Shown here: piece after piece, positions 31,336 through 40,724 of the stretch | How the letters are laid out: the number at the start of each line of letters is the position of its first letter | Numbering within the stretch: the stretch's first letter is position 1 | From: Streptomyces sp. NBC_00704 | Lineage (GTDB): Bacteria > Actinomycetota > Actinomycetes > Streptomycetales > Streptomycetaceae | DNA length: 64,000 nt | Assembly: GCF_036226605.1 (NCBI RefSeq) | Contig: NZ_CP109000.1 | Location: 5,514,501 to 5,578,500 of the forward strand | Direction: 5' to 3' | The notes under the pieces: model-generated | The model's database searches: none | What the model was told of the DNA's origin: nothing | What the model saw: only the letters and a program-made list of their open reading frames with translations | Program-made: the position numbers and the translations under genes

Positions 31336-32505
31336 GTGACTCCCGTCGAGCTGTCTCGTGCCGTGCTGTGCGCGGTGCGTCGTGCTGTCGACGACGGGGA
31401 GCTGAGCGTGGCCGTTCCCGAGCGGGCTGTCGTCACGCCGCCGGGGCCCGGAGGGCGGGGGGACTACGCCACCAACATCGCCTTGCAGCTCGCCCGGCCC
31501 GCCGGGCAGACGCCTCTTCGGGTGGCCGAGGTTCTGCGGCCGTATCTGATGGGGGCCGAGGGCGTCTGCGGGGTGGAGATCACCGGGCCCGGGTTCCTCA
31601 ACCTCAGCCTCGACGGTTCCGCCGTCGTCGATCTGGTCCGGCGGATCAGGGTGGACGGCTCGCGGTACGGGCACAGTGACGACCTCGCCGGGCAGGTGTT
31701 CGAGGTGCGGGTGCCGTACGAGGTGCGGGCCGAGGTGCTCGCCGACGTGCTCGCGCGGATCATCGGAGCACAGGGCGGCCTCGTCGACGTCCGTCATGAC
31801 CTGCGGGACATGCGTCATGACCTCCGTCCTCGCGGCGGTGGTCGCCCCCGCGGCGTCCGTCTTGACGGTGGGCATGTTGACCGTGATGTGGGGGGCGGCA
31901 GCGTGTTGCGGCCGGTTCCCGCTCCGGAGGATCCCGCTCCGCTCGGTCTCGACGCCGCTCGCTGGGCCCTGGTCCATCCCGCCCCGCACGACCGGCCCCG
32001 CATCACCGCCGACCATCTGGTCCAGCGTGAGGGCAATCCCCTCTTCCGCGTCCGCTACGCCCATGCCCGTACCCGGGCCGTGGGCCGCAACGCCGCCGAC
32101 CTGGGCTTCGCCGCCGAGGCCGGTCCTCTGGACGCCGCCGACCTCGTCGGCCTTCTCGCGGACTATCCCCGCGTTCTCGCCACGGCCACCGCCACGGCCA
32201 CCGCCACTGTCGCGGCCACTGCCCTCGCCGTCGCCCCTGCTCCGTCGAACCGGCCGCCGTCCAGGCCCTCCAGGACGTCGTCCGAGCCGCGGGCCGTTCC
32301 TGATTTCTCCGTGCCGTCGCGGCTGGCCCGGCATCTGGTCGGGGTGGCCGACGCCACGCTCGTCCTGCTGCCCTCCGTGCTGCCGCGCGGTGCGGAGAAA
32401 CCCTCGGCCGCCCATCGTGCCCGGCTCGCGCTCGCCGAAGCGGCCGGGGCGGTGCTGGCCGGCGGCCTGTCCCTGCTCGGCATCGACGCACCCGACCACC
32501 TCTGA
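31336..32505 (+). CDS. nrtL: ArgS-related anticodon-binding protein NrtL
   Basis: 389 residues, GTG start. It has an N-terminal Arg-tRNA-synthetase additional domain (L-S-R-A-V-L, G-D-Y-A-T-N-I-A-L-Q-L-A, G-P-G-F-L-N) and a C-terminal DALR anticodon-binding-like part (Q-R-E-G-N-P-L-F-R-V-R-Y-A-H-A-R, ending L-L-G-I-D-A-P). The Rossmann catalytic domain with the HIGH and KMSKS motifs is missing, replaced by about 90 variable residues. It lies 14 bases upstream of lysA. Arg-specific aminoacylation is therefore not expected; a tRNA- or lysine-linked regulatory role is possible. Confidence 0.85.
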   Translation: MTPVELSRAVLCAVRRAVDDGELSVAVPERAVVTPPGPGGRGDYATNIALQLARPAGQTPLRVAEVLRPYLMGAEGVCGVEITGPGFLNLSLDGSAVVDLVRRIRVDGSRYGHSDDLAGQVFEVRVPYEVRAEVLADVLARIIGAQGGLVDVRHDLRDMRHDLRPRGGGRPRGVRLDGGHVDRDVGGGSVLRPVPAPEDPAPLGLDAARWALVHPAPHDRPRITADHLVQREGNPLFRVRYAHARTRAVGRNAADLGFAAEAGPLDAADLVGLLADYPRVLATATATATATVAATALAVAPAPSNRPPSRPSRTSSEPRAVPDFSVPSRLARHLVGVADATLVLLPSVLPRGAEKPSAAHRARLALAEAAGAVLAGGLSLLGIDAPDHL

Positions 32506-32519
32506 GAGAGCACGCCCAG

Positions 32520-33911
32520 ATGAGCCGATCCGCCCACCCCGCCGGGCCCCGTCACGCCGACGTCCTTCCCGAGGGCCACTACTCCGCTCCGCCCGCCGAC
32601 CTCAACGCCCTCGACCCCAAGGTGTGGGCGCGGACCGTCGCGCGTGACGACGACGGTGTCGTGACCGTCGGCGGCGTCGACGTCGTCACCCTCGCCGAGC
32701 GGCACGGCACACCCGCCTACATCCTCGACGAGGCCGACTTCCGCGACCGGGCCCGCGCCTGGCGCACCGCGTTCGGGGCCGACGCCGACGTCTTCTACGC
32801 GGGCAAGGCCTTCCTGTCCCGGGCCGTCGTGCGGTGGCTGCACGAGGAGGGGCTGAACCTCGACGTCTGCTCCGGGGGCGAACTCGCCACCGCGCTGTCC
32901 GCCGGGATGCCCGCCGACCGGATCGCCTTCCACGGCAACAACAAGTCGACGGACGAGATCGAGCGGGCCGTCGACGCCGGCGTCGGACGGATCGTGCTCG
33001 ACTCGTTCCAGGAGATCGTGCGGGTCGCGCACATCGCGCAGTCGCGGGGCATGCGGCAGCGGGTGCAGATCCGGGTCACCGTCGGCGTCGAGGCGCACAC
33101 GCACGAGTTCATCGCCACCGCCCACGAGGACCAGAAGTTCGGGATCCCGCTCGCCGGCGGGCAGGCCGCCGAGGCCGTGCGGCGGGCGCTCCAGCTCGAC
33201 GGGCTGGAGCTGATCGGGATCCACTCGCACATCGGGTCGCAGATCTTCGACATGTCCGGCTTCGAGGTCGCCGCCCACCGGGTCGTCGGGCTGCTCAAGG
33301 ACATCCGTGACGAGCACGGGGTCGAGCTGCCGGAGATCGACCTCGGCGGCGGGCTGGGCATCGCCTACACCAGCGACGACGATCCGCGTGAGCCGCACGA
33401 GATCGCCAAGGCGCTGACGGAGATCGTCACCCGTGAGTGCGAGTCGGCCCGGCTGCGGACGCCCCGCATCTCGGTGGAGCCGGGGCGCGCCATCGTCGGG
33501 CCCACGGCCTTCACCCTGTACGAGGTGGGCACCGTCAAGCCGCTCGACGGGCTGCGGACGTACGTCTCCGTCGACGGCGGCATGTCGGACAACATCCGTA
33601 CCGCGCTGTACGACGCCGAGTACAGCGTCGCGCTCGTCTCCCGCGTCTCGGACGCCGCGCCCATGCCGGCGCGGGTCGTGGGCAAGCACTGCGAGAGCGG
33701 GGACATCGTGGTCAAGGACGCGTTCCTGCCGGCCGACCTGGCGCCGGGCGACCTCATCGCCGTCCCGGCCACCGGCGCGTACTGCCGGTCCATGGCCAGC
33801 AACTACAACCACGTGCTGCGGCCGCCGGTCGTCGTCGTGCACGAGGGCGAGTCGCGGGTGGTCGTGCGGCGGGAGACGGAGGAGGATCTGCTGCGGCTCG
33901 ACGTCGGCTGA
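32520..33911 (+). CDS. lysA: diaminopimelate decarboxylase
   Basis: 463 residues, ATG start. Catalyses the last step of lysine synthesis (meso-diaminopimelate to L-lysine) in the cytoplasm with PLP. The PLP lysine is in V-F-Y-A-G-K-A-F. Family motifs follow: G-I-H-S-H-I-G-S-Q, the glycine-rich E-I-D-L-G-G-G-L-G and V-E-P-G-R-A-I-V. Near the C-terminus comes G-K-H-C-E-S-G-D (substrate Cys/Glu). Full length. It follows nrtL closely and precedes the threonine genes. Confidence 0.97.
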   Translation: MSRSAHPAGPRHADVLPEGHYSAPPADLNALDPKVWARTVARDDDGVVTVGGVDVVTLAERHGTPAYILDEADFRDRARAWRTAFGADADVFYAGKAFLSRAVVRWLHEEGLNLDVCSGGELATALSAGMPADRIAFHGNNKSTDEIERAVDAGVGRIVLDSFQEIVRVAHIAQSRGMRQRVQIRVTVGVEAHTHEFIATAHEDQKFGIPLAGGQAAEAVRRALQLDGLELIGIHSHIGSQIFDMSGFEVAAHRVVGLLKDIRDEHGVELPEIDLGGGLGIAYTSDDDPREPHEIAKALTEIVTRECESARLRTPRISVEPGRAIVGPTAFTLYEVGTVKPLDGLRTYVSVDGGMSDNIRTALYDAEYSVALVSRVSDAAPMPARVVGKHCESGDIVVKDAFLPADLAPGDLIAVPATGAYCRSMASNYNHVLRPPVVVVHEGESRVVVRRETEEDLLRLDVG

Positions 33912-33974
33912 GACCGACGCCCCGACGCCCGACCCTCCGGCAGCCACCGGCGGGACGGCCACCTCGCAGGGGTT

Positions 33975-34040
33975 CCGTACCCCTGCCGGAACGGTCGCCG
34001 GAACGGTCGTCGGGACCGTCGTCGGACAGACGTCGGGGCG
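33975..34040 (+). repeat. short GC-rich direct repeats after lysA
   Basis: Units around CCGGAACGGTCG recur at 12-base spacing (CCGGAACGGTCG, CCGGAACGGTCG, TCGGGACCGTCG). They are in the gap between lysA and hom, which must also hold the hom promoter. No clear terminator. Confidence 0.5.
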
Positions 34041-34191
34041 GTCCCGTGGGCGGTGGAAGATCTCCTGTCTGCCGGGCGCTGGAAATGAAATAGATGTCTC
34101 ACGATCCGGACTATGGGCAGAAAGTCCGGTCCGGTGAGTGAGACTGGGTCAACCGGAAACATCCGTAGACGGTATGAGGAAACGAGGTCGG

Positions 34192-35493
34192 ATGATGCGT
34201 ACGCGTCCGCTGAAGGTGGCGCTGCTGGGCTGTGGAGTGGTCGGCTCAGAGGTGGCGCGCATCATGACGACGCATGCCGACGACCTCGCCGCGCGGATCG
34301 GTGCTCCCGTGGAGCTCGCCGGCGTCGCCGTGCGGCGGCCGTCCCGGGTGCGCGAGGGCATCGACCCGGCCCTGGTCACCACCGACGCCACCGCGCTCGT
34401 CAAACGCGGGGACCTCGACGTCGTCGTCGAGGTCATCGGCGGCATCGAGCCCGCCCGTACGCTCATCACCACCGCCTTCGAGCACGGCGCCTCCGTCGTC
34501 TCCGCCAACAAGGCGCTGCTCGCGCAGGACGGTGCCGCGCTGCACGCCGCCGCCGACGAACACGGCAGGGACCTCTACTACGAGGCCGCCGTCGCCGGCG
34601 CGATCCCGCTGATCCGGCCGCTGCGCGAGTCTCTCGCCGGGGACAAGGTGAACCGGGTGCTGGGCATCGTCAACGGCACCACCAACTTCATCCTCGACAA
34701 GATGGACTCCACGGGCGCCGGATACCAGGAGGCCCTCGACGAGGCCACCGCCCTGGGGTACGCGGAGGCCGATCCGACGGCCGACGTGGAGGCGTTCGAC
34801 GCCGCCGCCAAGGCCGCCATCCTCGCGGGCATCGCGTTCCACACGCGTGTGCGCCTCGACGACGTCTACCGCGAGGGCATGACCGAGGTGACGTCGGCCG
34901 ACTTCGCCTCCGCCCGGGAGATGGGCTGCACCATCAAGCTGCTCGCCATCTGCGAGCGGGCCGCCGACGGAGCGTCGGTCACCGCGCGGGTGCACCCCGC
35001 CATGATTCCGCTGAGCCACCCGCTCGCCTCGGTGCGCGGCGCCTACAACGCCGTGTTCGTCGAGTCGGACGCGGCCGGGCAGCTCATGTTCTACGGTCCC
35101 GGCGCCGGCGGTGCTCCCACCGCCTCCGCCGTACTCGGCGACCTGGTCGCCGTCTGCCGCAACCGGCTCAGCGGGGCGACGGGGCCCGGCGAGTCGGCCT
35201 ACGCCGCGCTGCCGGTGTCGCCCATGGGCGACGTCGTCACCCGGTATCACATCAGTCTCGACGTCGCGGACAAGCCTGGCGTTCTCGCCCAGGTCGCCAC
35301 CGTCTTCGCCGAGCACGGAGTCTCCATCGACACCGTGCGGCAGCAGGGCCGACTGGACGGAAGCGGCGAGGCCTCCCTCGTCGTCGTCACCCATCGCGCG
35401 TCCGACGCCTCCCTCACCGGGACCGTCGAGGCGCTGCGCAAGCTCGACACCGTGCGGGGTGTCGCCAGCATCATGCGGGTTGAAGGAGAGTAA
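34192..35493 (+). CDS. hom: homoserine dehydrogenase
   Basis: 433 residues. ATG 34192 (or 34195) is chosen because GAGG lies just upstream and family members begin near R-P-L-K-V-A-L-L-G. The NAD(P)-binding G-C-G-V-V-G is followed by the catalytic domain (V-N-G-T-T-N-F-I-L, the hallmark, and A-E-A-D-P-T-A-D-V-E). A C-terminal ACT domain (H-I-S-L-D-V-A-D-K-P-G-V-L-A) gives threonine feedback. It reduces aspartate semialdehyde to homoserine and is four to seven bases from thrC. Confidence 0.96.
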   Translation: MMRTRPLKVALLGCGVVGSEVARIMTTHADDLAARIGAPVELAGVAVRRPSRVREGIDPALVTTDATALVKRGDLDVVVEVIGGIEPARTLITTAFEHGASVVSANKALLAQDGAALHAAADEHGRDLYYEAAVAGAIPLIRPLRESLAGDKVNRVLGIVNGTTNFILDKMDSTGAGYQEALDEATALGYAEADPTADVEAFDAAAKAAILAGIAFHTRVRLDDVYREGMTEVTSADFASAREMGCTIKLLAICERAADGASVTARVHPAMIPLSHPLASVRGAYNAVFVESDAAGQLMFYGPGAGGAPTASAVLGDLVAVCRNRLSGATGPGESAYAALPVSPMGDVVTRYHISLDVADKPGVLAQVATVFAEHGVSIDTVRQQGRLDGSGEASLVVVTHRASDASLTGTVEALRKLDTVRGVASIMRVEGE

Positions 35494-35499
35494 CCAGCA

Positions 35500-36558
35500 A
35501 TGACCCACCAGTGGCGCGGAATCATCGAGGAGTACCGGGACCGGCTGCCGGTTTCCGACAGCACGCCCGTAGTGACGCTCCGTGAGGGCGGCACGCCCCT
35601 CGTGCCCGCGCAGGTGCTCTCCGAGCGCACGGGCTGCGAGGTCCACCTCAAGGTGGAGGGCGCGAACCCCACCGGCTCCTTCAAGGACCGGGGCATGACC
35701 ATGGCCATCACGCGGGCCAAGGAGGAGGGCGCGCAGGCCGTCATCTGCGCCTCCACCGGCAACACCTCCGCCTCCGCCGCCGCGTACGCCGTGCGCGCGG
35801 GCATGGTCTCGGCCGTCCTCGTCCCGCAGGGCAAGATCGCGCTCGGCAAGATGGGCCAGGCGCTCATCCACGGCGCGAAGATCCTCCAGGTCGACGGCAA
35901 CTTCGACGACTGCCTCACGCTGGCGCGTGCGCTGAGCGACAACTACCCGGTGGCGCTGGTCAATTCGGTGAACCCGGTGCGTATCGAGGGGCAGAAGACG
36001 GCCGCCTTCGAGATCGTCGACATGCTCGGCGACGCTCCCGACATCCACGTCCTGCCGGTCGGCAACGCGGGCAACATCACCGCGTACTGGAAGGGGTACC
36101 GGGAGTACGCCGCCGACAAGGTCGCCACGCGCACGCCCCGCATGTGGGGCTTCCAGGCGTCCGGCAGCGCCCCGATCGTGCGCGGCGAGGTCGTCAAGGA
36201 CCCGTCGACGATCGCCACCGCGATCCGCATCGGAAACCCGGCCTCCTGGCAGTTCGCGCTGGCCGCGCGGGAGGAGTCCGGCGGCTTCATCGACGAGGTG
36301 ACGGACCGTGAGATCCTGCGCGCCTACCGGCTGTTGGCCGCGCAGGAGGGCGTCTTCGTGGAGCCCGCGTCCGCCGCGTCCGTGGCCGGTCTGCTGAAGG
36401 CGGCCGAGCAGGGCAAGGTCGACCCGGGGCAGAAGATCGTGTGCACCGTCACCGGCAACGGTCTGAAGGACCCCGACTGGGCCGTCGCGGGCGCACCGCA
36501 GCCGGTCACCGTCCCGGTCGACGCGGCGACGGCCGCGGAGCGCCTCGGGCTCGCGTAG
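35500..36558 (+). CDS. thrC: threonine synthase
   Basis: 352 residues, ATG with GGAG upstream. PLP enzyme converting O-phosphohomoserine to threonine. PLP lysine in G-S-F-K-D-R-G-M, phosphate loop G-N-A-G-N and the earlier A-S-T-G-N-T-S-A-S. Full length; short form of the family usual in actinobacteria. Second gene of hom-thrC. Confidence 0.97.
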   Translation: MTHQWRGIIEEYRDRLPVSDSTPVVTLREGGTPLVPAQVLSERTGCEVHLKVEGANPTGSFKDRGMTMAITRAKEEGAQAVICASTGNTSASAAAYAVRAGMVSAVLVPQGKIALGKMGQALIHGAKILQVDGNFDDCLTLARALSDNYPVALVNSVNPVRIEGQKTAAFEIVDMLGDAPDIHVLPVGNAGNITAYWKGYREYAADKVATRTPRMWGFQASGSAPIVRGEVVKDPSTIATAIRIGNPASWQFALAAREESGGFIDEVTDREILRAYRLLAAQEGVFVEPASAASVAGLLKAAEQGKVDPGQKIVCTVTGNGLKDPDWAVAGAPQPVTVPVDAATAAERLGLA

Positions 36559-37163
36559 CGACACCGGAAGGGCCGCGTCCTTCCGGGTGACGTCCCGGGG
36601 ACGTCCGGGTGGCCCCTCGGGGCCCCTCGGGGGCCCTCGGTCTTCCGGGTCGTCCCGGTCGTCTCGGTGGCCCGGCTCGTCCCGGTCGCCTGGGGGTCGT
36701 CGCCTCGGCCCTCCGGTCGGCCGAGCGGGCCTCCCACCGGGGCCCGAAGCGGCCCGACACGGCCCACGCCGGGCCCGGTCTCGAGCCCGGTCCAGGTCCC
36801 TAGGGGGCTTCGGGCCCGTCGACCGGCGTCCCACCAGGCGCCGTACCAGGCGTCCAGCCGGGCGCCCGGGATCCGGTGCCGTCCTGGGGGCGACCTGCGG
36901 GCGAACCGACGGAAGTCCCTCCCGGAAGTCCGGCATCGCGGTCGGCCGGTGGATGTCCCTGACAGGGGTGCACGAGGGGCTTACGACACGCATCGTGCGC
37001 CTCCTGTGCGCCCTATGTCGCCGCAGAACCTTCCTTCGATAGGCTGTACCTAACCCGCCCGCCGCATATGCCGCAGTGACGCGTCGCCGTCGCGGTCCCG
37101 GGTCCTCACTCACGCATCGCAGCTCATTCGACAGCCCCGCAGCTCAAGGAGAGTCATCGCGAG
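36559..37163. other. 605-bp gap between thrC and thrB
   Basis: After the thrC terminator the sequence is low-complexity and G/C/T-skewed (repeated GTCCCGGTCGTCTCGGTGG-like motifs to about 36770), without supported genes. The right end should hold the thrB promoter, with TAGGCT near 37040 as a possible -10. thrB has AGGAGAG eight bases upstream of its ATG. Confidence 0.45.
36564..36586 (+). terminator. terminator after thrC
   Basis: An eight-base stem CCGGAAGG / CCTTCCGG with a seven-base loop, five bases after the thrC stop. Confidence 0.75.
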
Positions 37164-38096
37164 ATGGCCGGTCCCGCCTTCCGTGCCGCCCCCGTCCGGG
37201 TGCGCGTCCCCGCCACCAGCGCCAACCTCGGCCCGGGTTTCGACGCCTTCGGGCTCGCGCTGGGACTCTACGACGACGTCGTCGTCCGGGTGGCCGACTC
37301 AGGGCTGCACATCGACATCGCGGGGGAGGGCAGCGAGACGCTGCCGCGCGACGAGAAGCATCTCCTCGTCCGTTCCCTGCGCACCGCGTTCGACGTCCTG
37401 GGCGGTCAGCCGCGCGGCCTCGAGATCGTCTGCGCGAACCGCATTCCGCACGGCCGGGGCCTCGGCTCGTCGTCGGCCGCGATCTGCGCGGGCATCGTCG
37501 CCGCGCGCGCGGTGACGATAGGCGGCGAGAGCAGGCTCGACGACGCGGCGCTGCTGGAGCTGGCGACCGAGATCGAGGGGCACCCCGACAACGTCGCGGC
37601 CTGTCTGCTGGGCGGGTTCACCCTGTCCTGGCTGGAGGCGGGCGCCGCGCGGGCGATCAGGATGGAGCCGGCCGGTTCCGTCGTTCCGGTGGTTTTCGTG
37701 CCCGGGAAGCCGGTGCTGACCGAGACCGCGCGCGGACTGCTCCCGCGCTCCGTGCCGCACGTCGACGCAGCCGCCAACGCCGGCCGCGCCGCACTGCTCG
37801 TCGAGGCCCTGACGCGCCGTCCGGACCTGCTGCTGACGGCCACCGAGGACCGTCTGCACCAGGAGTACCGCGCGCCGGCCATGCCGGACAGCGCCGCACT
37901 GGTGGAGCGGCTGCGCGCGGACGGGATCCCCGCGGTGATCTCCGGCGCCGGGCCCACCGTGATGGCGCTGGCCGACGCGGGGACGGCCGACAAGATCGAG
38001 GCCTCCGCCGGCGCGGACTGGGCCGCGAACCGCCTCGAGCTGGACCTGCGAGGGGCGAGCGTGCTGCCCCTGGCGCCCTCCGGCGACATCCAATAG
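37164..38096 (+). CDS. thrB: homoserine kinase
   Basis: 310 residues, ATG start with AGGAGAG upstream. GHMP-kinase family: S-A-N-L-G-P-G-F-D near the N-terminus, ATP loop P-H-G-R-G-L-G-S-S-S-A-A and the third motif I-S-G-A-G-P-T-V. Phosphorylates homoserine for ThrC. Unlike in many bacteria it is separated from thrC by 605 bases with its own presumed promoter. Confidence 0.96.
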   Translation: MAGPAFRAAPVRVRVPATSANLGPGFDAFGLALGLYDDVVVRVADSGLHIDIAGEGSETLPRDEKHLLVRSLRTAFDVLGGQPRGLEIVCANRIPHGRGLGSSSAAICAGIVAARAVTIGGESRLDDAALLELATEIEGHPDNVAACLLGGFTLSWLEAGAARAIRMEPAGSVVPVVFVPGKPVLTETARGLLPRSVPHVDAAANAGRAALLVEALTRRPDLLLTATEDRLHQEYRAPAMPDSAALVERLRADGIPAVISGAGPTVMALADAGTADKIEASAGADWAANRLELDLRGASVLPLAPSGDIQ

Positions 38097-38498
38097 CGCA
38101 CGGTTGCCGGATTTCGAGAGGGGGAATGTTTGTTGGATCCGGTAGTGTTAACCTCAAGTCTGCACCCGACCGCACCACGGCGAGGTGCTTCGTGTCCCGC
38201 TTCGGGACAGACATTCTTCCGGGAGCTTCCCAAGCCGCACTGCGTTCCGTACGTCGTACCTGGGCAGTACGCCGTGCAGCGACGCTGAGCGGTGTTCGGG
38301 ACACGCTCCGGAATCGGTGCGACCTCGCGACGTGACACCAGGTGTCACGGTTCGCTCAGGAAGCGCCATCACCAGAAATCTCCTCCGCCGCATTGGCGGA
38401 CAACCGCCCCGGCTTCGCCACTGCAAGGACCGAAGTCGGACAGCACAAACGGTCGCCGAGCCAGACAGGCCGACGTCCGCTCCAGGGAAGGACCCTTC
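38097..38498 (+). promoter_or_regulatory. rho promoter and long leader
   Basis: A 402-base gene-free stretch. TTGGAT ... TAGTGT near 38133-38148 is a plausible promoter, giving a leader of about 345 bases before the rho GTG. It contains several short frames. In many bacteria rho represses itself by terminating in such a leader; that applies here only by analogy. Confidence 0.5.
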
Positions 38499-40559
38499 GT
38501 GAGCGACACCACCGATCTGATGGGCGCACGTGTCGAGGAGACCGCTGCCGCGCCCGCCACGGACGCCTCCGCGCCTGCCACCGGTGCGGGCTCCCGGCGG
38601 CGCCGCGGTACCGGCCTCGACGGCATGGTGCTGGCCGAGCTGCAGCAGGTCGCATCCGGACTCGGTATCAGGGGCACCGCGCGGATGCGCAAGAGCCAGC
38701 TGATCGAGGTCATCAAGGAGGCGCAGGCCGGGGGAGGCGCCGCCCCCGCGAAGGCGACGCCCGCGGCGGACGCCGCCGAGACCAAGCCCAAGCGTCGCGC
38801 CACCTCCAAGGCGCGCACGGGCGACTCCGCAGAGAAGAAGGCGGACGCCGCCCCCGCCGAGGCCGCCGCCGACAAGGCCGTGGCCCAGCAGCAGATCGAG
38901 ATCCCCGGTCAGCCGGCCGGCGGGGAGGCCCCCGCCGAGCGCCGTCGCCGTCGTGCCACCGCCGACGCGGGCAGCCCGGAGACGGTCGTCGCCGAGGCCA
39001 AGAGCGCCGCGAAGACCGAGACGTCCGCCCCGGCGCAGGCCGAGGGCCAGGGCCAGCCGCAGGGCGACGCGCGCGGTGACGCCGACGGCGCCGAGGGCCG
39101 CCGCCGCGACCGCCGTGAGCGCGGCCGCGAGCGCGGTGACCGGGGCGAGCGCGGTGACCGTGCCGACCGCGGCGAGCGCGGTGACCGTCGCAAGGGCGAC
39201 GACCAGCAGGGCGGCCAGCAGCAGCGCGGCGGCCAGCAGGGCCAGCAGCAGAGCGGCGGCCGTCAGGACCGCCAGCAGCGCGACAACGGTCCGCGCGCCG
39301 ACGAGGACGACGACTTCGAGGGCGGCCGGCGTGGCCGTCGCGGCCGCTACCGCGACCGCCGGGGCCGTCGCGGGCGCGACGAGATCGGCGCCGCCGAGCC
39401 GCAGCTCGCCGACGACGACGTCCTGATCCCCGTCGCGGGCATCCTGGACATCCTCGACAACTACGCCTTCATCCGGACCTCGGGCTACCTGCCGGGTCCG
39501 AACGACGTCTACGTCTCCCTCGCCCAGGTCCGCAAGAACGGCCTGCGCAAGGGCGACCACGTCACCGGCGCGGTCCGTCAGCCCAAGGAAGGCGAGCGGC
39601 GCGAGAAGTTCAACGCGCTGGTCCGTCTGGACTCCGTCAACGGCATGGCGCCCGAACACGGCCGCGGCCGCCCGGAGTTCAACAAGCTGACCCCCCTGTA
39701 CCCGCAGGACCGCCTCCGCCTGGAGACGGACCCGGGCGTGCTGACGACCCGGATCATCGACCTCGTGTCGCCGATCGGCAAGGGCCAGCGCGGTCTGATC
39801 GTGGCCCCGCCGAAGACCGGCAAGACCATGATCATGCAGGCGATCGCCAACGCGATCACGCACAACAACCCCGAGTGCCACCTGATGGTCGTCCTGGTCG
39901 ACGAGCGTCCGGAAGAGGTCACCGACATGCAGCGGTCGGTCAAGGGCGAGGTCATCTCCTCGACCTTCGACCGCCCGGCCGAGGACCACACCACGGTCGC
40001 CGAGCTGGCCATCGAGCGCGCCAAGCGCCTGGTGGAGCTGGGCCACGACGTCGTCGTGCTGCTCGACTCGATCACGCGTCTGGGCCGTGCGTACAACCTC
40101 GCCGCGCCCGCCTCCGGCCGCATCCTGTCCGGTGGTGTCGACTCGACCGCCCTGTACCCGCCGAAGCGCTTCTTCGGTGCGGCCCGCAACATCGAGGACG
40201 GCGGCTCGCTGACCATCCTCGCCACCGCCCTGGTGGACACCGGGTCCCGCATGGACGAGGTGATCTTCGAGGAGTTCAAGGGCACCGGCAACATGGAGCT
40301 CAAGCTCGACCGCAAGCTCGCCGACAAGCGCATCTTCCCGGCGGTGGACGTCGACGCGTCCGGTACCCGCAAGGAAGAGATCCTGCTCGGCAGCGACGAG
40401 CTGGCCGTCGTCTGGAAGCTGCGCCGGGTGCTGCACGCGCTCGACCAGCAGCAGGCGATCGAGCTGCTGCTCGACAAGATGAAGCAGACGAAGTCGAACG
40501 GCGAGTTCCTGCTCCAGATCCAGAAGACGACGCCGTCGCCGGGCAACAACAACGACTGA
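38499..40559 (+). CDS. rho: transcription termination factor Rho
   Basis: 686 residues, GTG with GGAAGGA upstream. The Rho_N head (L-A-E-L-Q-Q-V-A, M-R-K-S-Q-L-I-E-V-I-K) is followed by a roughly 230-residue insertion rich in Arg, Asp, Gly and Gln (R-G-D-R and Q-Q repeats). Such insertions are typical of high-GC Gram-positive Rho and add RNA-binding strength. Next come the cold-shock RNA-binding domain (D-N-Y-A-F-I-R-T-S-G-Y) and the hexameric ATPase with Walker A P-P-K-T-G-K-T, Q loop and R loop. Confidence 0.97.
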   Translation: MSDTTDLMGARVEETAAAPATDASAPATGAGSRRRRGTGLDGMVLAELQQVASGLGIRGTARMRKSQLIEVIKEAQAGGGAAPAKATPAADAAETKPKRRATSKARTGDSAEKKADAAPAEAAADKAVAQQQIEIPGQPAGGEAPAERRRRRATADAGSPETVVAEAKSAAKTETSAPAQAEGQGQPQGDARGDADGAEGRRRDRRERGRERGDRGERGDRADRGERGDRRKGDDQQGGQQQRGGQQGQQQSGGRQDRQQRDNGPRADEDDDFEGGRRGRRGRYRDRRGRRGRDEIGAAEPQLADDDVLIPVAGILDILDNYAFIRTSGYLPGPNDVYVSLAQVRKNGLRKGDHVTGAVRQPKEGERREKFNALVRLDSVNGMAPEHGRGRPEFNKLTPLYPQDRLRLETDPGVLTTRIIDLVSPIGKGQRGLIVAPPKTGKTMIMQAIANAITHNNPECHLMVVLVDERPEEVTDMQRSVKGEVISSTFDRPAEDHTTVAELAIERAKRLVELGHDVVVLLDSITRLGRAYNLAAPASGRILSGGVDSTALYPPKRFFGAARNIEDGGSLTILATALVDTGSRMDEVIFEEFKGTGNMELKLDRKLADKRIFPAVDVDASGTRKEEILLGSDELAVVWKLRRVLHALDQQQAIELLLDKMKQTKSNGEFLLQIQKTTPSPGNNND

Positions 40560-40597
40560 CGACCGTCGCCGCAGGCCGCTGCTCGACCGGCACTCGA

Positions 40598-40626
40598 GGG
40601 CCGCTCCCCGTTCAGGGGGGCGGCCC
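40598..40626 (+). terminator. terminator after rho
   Basis: GGGCCGCTCCCC and its near complement GGGGGGCGGCCC around a small loop, followed by TTCC. Confidence 0.8.
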
Positions 40627-40724
40627 TTCCCGTTGTCCGCGACCGGGGTACGATCTCGCCTTCGGTCATGTTTTCGAGCATGAACCTGACGAACTTGAAA
40701 CTTCATATCCCAGGGGGGACTTGA

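Noticed and set aside
34246..37113. 955-codon open frame antisense to hom and thrC
   Set aside because: High-GC mirror frame of genes with clear families; composition rich in Arg, Gly, Asp and His repeats and no ribosome binding site.
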